This document shows, one piece after another, positions 5,116 through 5,426 of a DNA stretch of 5,426 bases (positions within the stretch are counted from its first letter, which is position 1; each line of letters opens with the position of its first letter). Origin of the DNA: DATFWK01 sp035259345 (lineage in GTDB: Bacteria; Actinomycetota; Thermoleophilia; Miltoncostaeales; Miltoncostaeaceae); the NCBI GenBank assembly GCA_035259345.1, contig DATFWK010000056.1, forward strand, positions 1 through 5,426, in the 5' to 3' direction. Under the pieces are notes generated by a model. It was not told the origin of the DNA, did no database searches, and saw nothing but the letters and a program-made list of their open reading frames with translations. A program made the translations under genes and the position numbers.

Positions 5116-5426
5116 CGCTCGACGTCCTTGCCGGCGTAGTCCGGGTCGAGGTAGATGAAGACGCGCTGGATCTTCCAGTCCCGGATCTCGAAGACGTCGC
5201 ACCAGCGTCCGGCCCCCCACTCGGGCACGCCCGCGCGCCAGGGGCCGTCGCGGTGCTCGCCGTGGCTCGTGCCCTCGCACACCACGACGTCCGAGCCGGA
5301 GAAGACCCAGTTGAACTCGGAGTAGTGGTGGACGATGGACCTGAGGGTCCCGCCGACGTCCCCGAACAGCCGCCCGATCTCCTCCTTGCCGCTCGCGAGG
5401 CCCCACTTGGGGAACGCGACCTGGGC
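5094..5426 (-). CDS. SnoaL-like (nuclear transport factor 2 family) protein, 5' partial
   Basis: The frame is open from the window end to TGA at 5094-5096, giving 110 C-terminal residues; the N-terminus lies outside. The pattern fits the SnoaL-like/NTF2 superfamily: a helix with KEEIGRLFGDV near residues 14-24, a strand pair around HHYSEFNWVFSGSDVVVCEG, then GRWCDVFEIRDWKIQRVFIY and a closing YLDPDYAGKD motif common in uncharacterized members. GTG at 5285 is in frame but is only an internal codon, since strong family-like sequence continues upstream of it. It converges on the SnoaL-VOC gene with a 22-base overlap, so two SnoaL-type domains are encoded side by side on opposite strands. The members have little evident sequence identity, so recent duplication is unlikely. 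Function unknown. Confidence 0.8.
   Translation of the reverse strand, partial: AQVAFPKWGLASGKEEIGRLFGDVGGTLRSIVHHYSEFNWVFSGSDVVVCEGTSHGEHRDGPWRAGVPEWGAGRWCDVFEIRDWKIQRVFIYLDPDYAGKDVERYPWLGS

Overview
The window is very GC-rich double-stranded coding DNA: G or C at nearly every third codon position, GTG starts, short intergenic gaps. It looks like a chromosomal segment of a high-GC Gram-positive bacterium. I infer Actinomycetota, possibly a deep lineage such as Thermoleophilia/Gaiellales, but nothing here fixes the taxon. I see no phage, insertion sequence, CRISPR, rRNA or tRNA signal.

Layout. (1) 1-127, + strand: 3' end of a DegV-family gene. (2) 124-411, - strand: a 95-residue dimeric alpha/beta-barrel (ABM-like) protein. 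(3) 469-1578, - strand: hemA, glutamyl-tRNA reductase, with an unusually short C-terminus. (4) 1579-1795: divergent control region between hemA and hemE. (5) 1796-2869 and 2866-3816, + strand: hemE and a Bacillus-like ferrochelatase gene (hemH/cpfC), overlapping by 4 bases. (6) 3794-4219, - strand: YkvA/DUF1232 membrane protein, convergent with hemH. (7) 4270-5115, + strand: a two-domain protein, SnoaL-like (NTF2 fold) followed by a glyoxalase/VOC domain, with a promoter placed as for a leaderless mRNA. (8) 5094 to the window end, - strand: a second SnoaL-like protein, 5' end missing.

The core is a split haem locus. HemA starts the C5 route to 5-aminolevulinate. On the other strand, HemE makes coproporphyrinogen III and HemH inserts iron near the end of the pathway. 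The close match of HemH to the Bacillus type suggests the coproporphyrin-dependent branch used by monoderm bacteria. The oxidase (hemY/cgoX), chdC/hemQ and hemB/C/D/L are not in the window.

The main points to follow up are the truncated GluTR C-terminus, a promoter plus inverted repeat that could switch access to the ABM gene's ribosome binding site, two near-identical promoters (TTGACS-N18-TAGCGT), the SnoaL-VOC fusion, and overlap at all three convergent gene junctions. I did not find a convincing wholly new system; this is mostly housekeeping DNA with several uncommon details.
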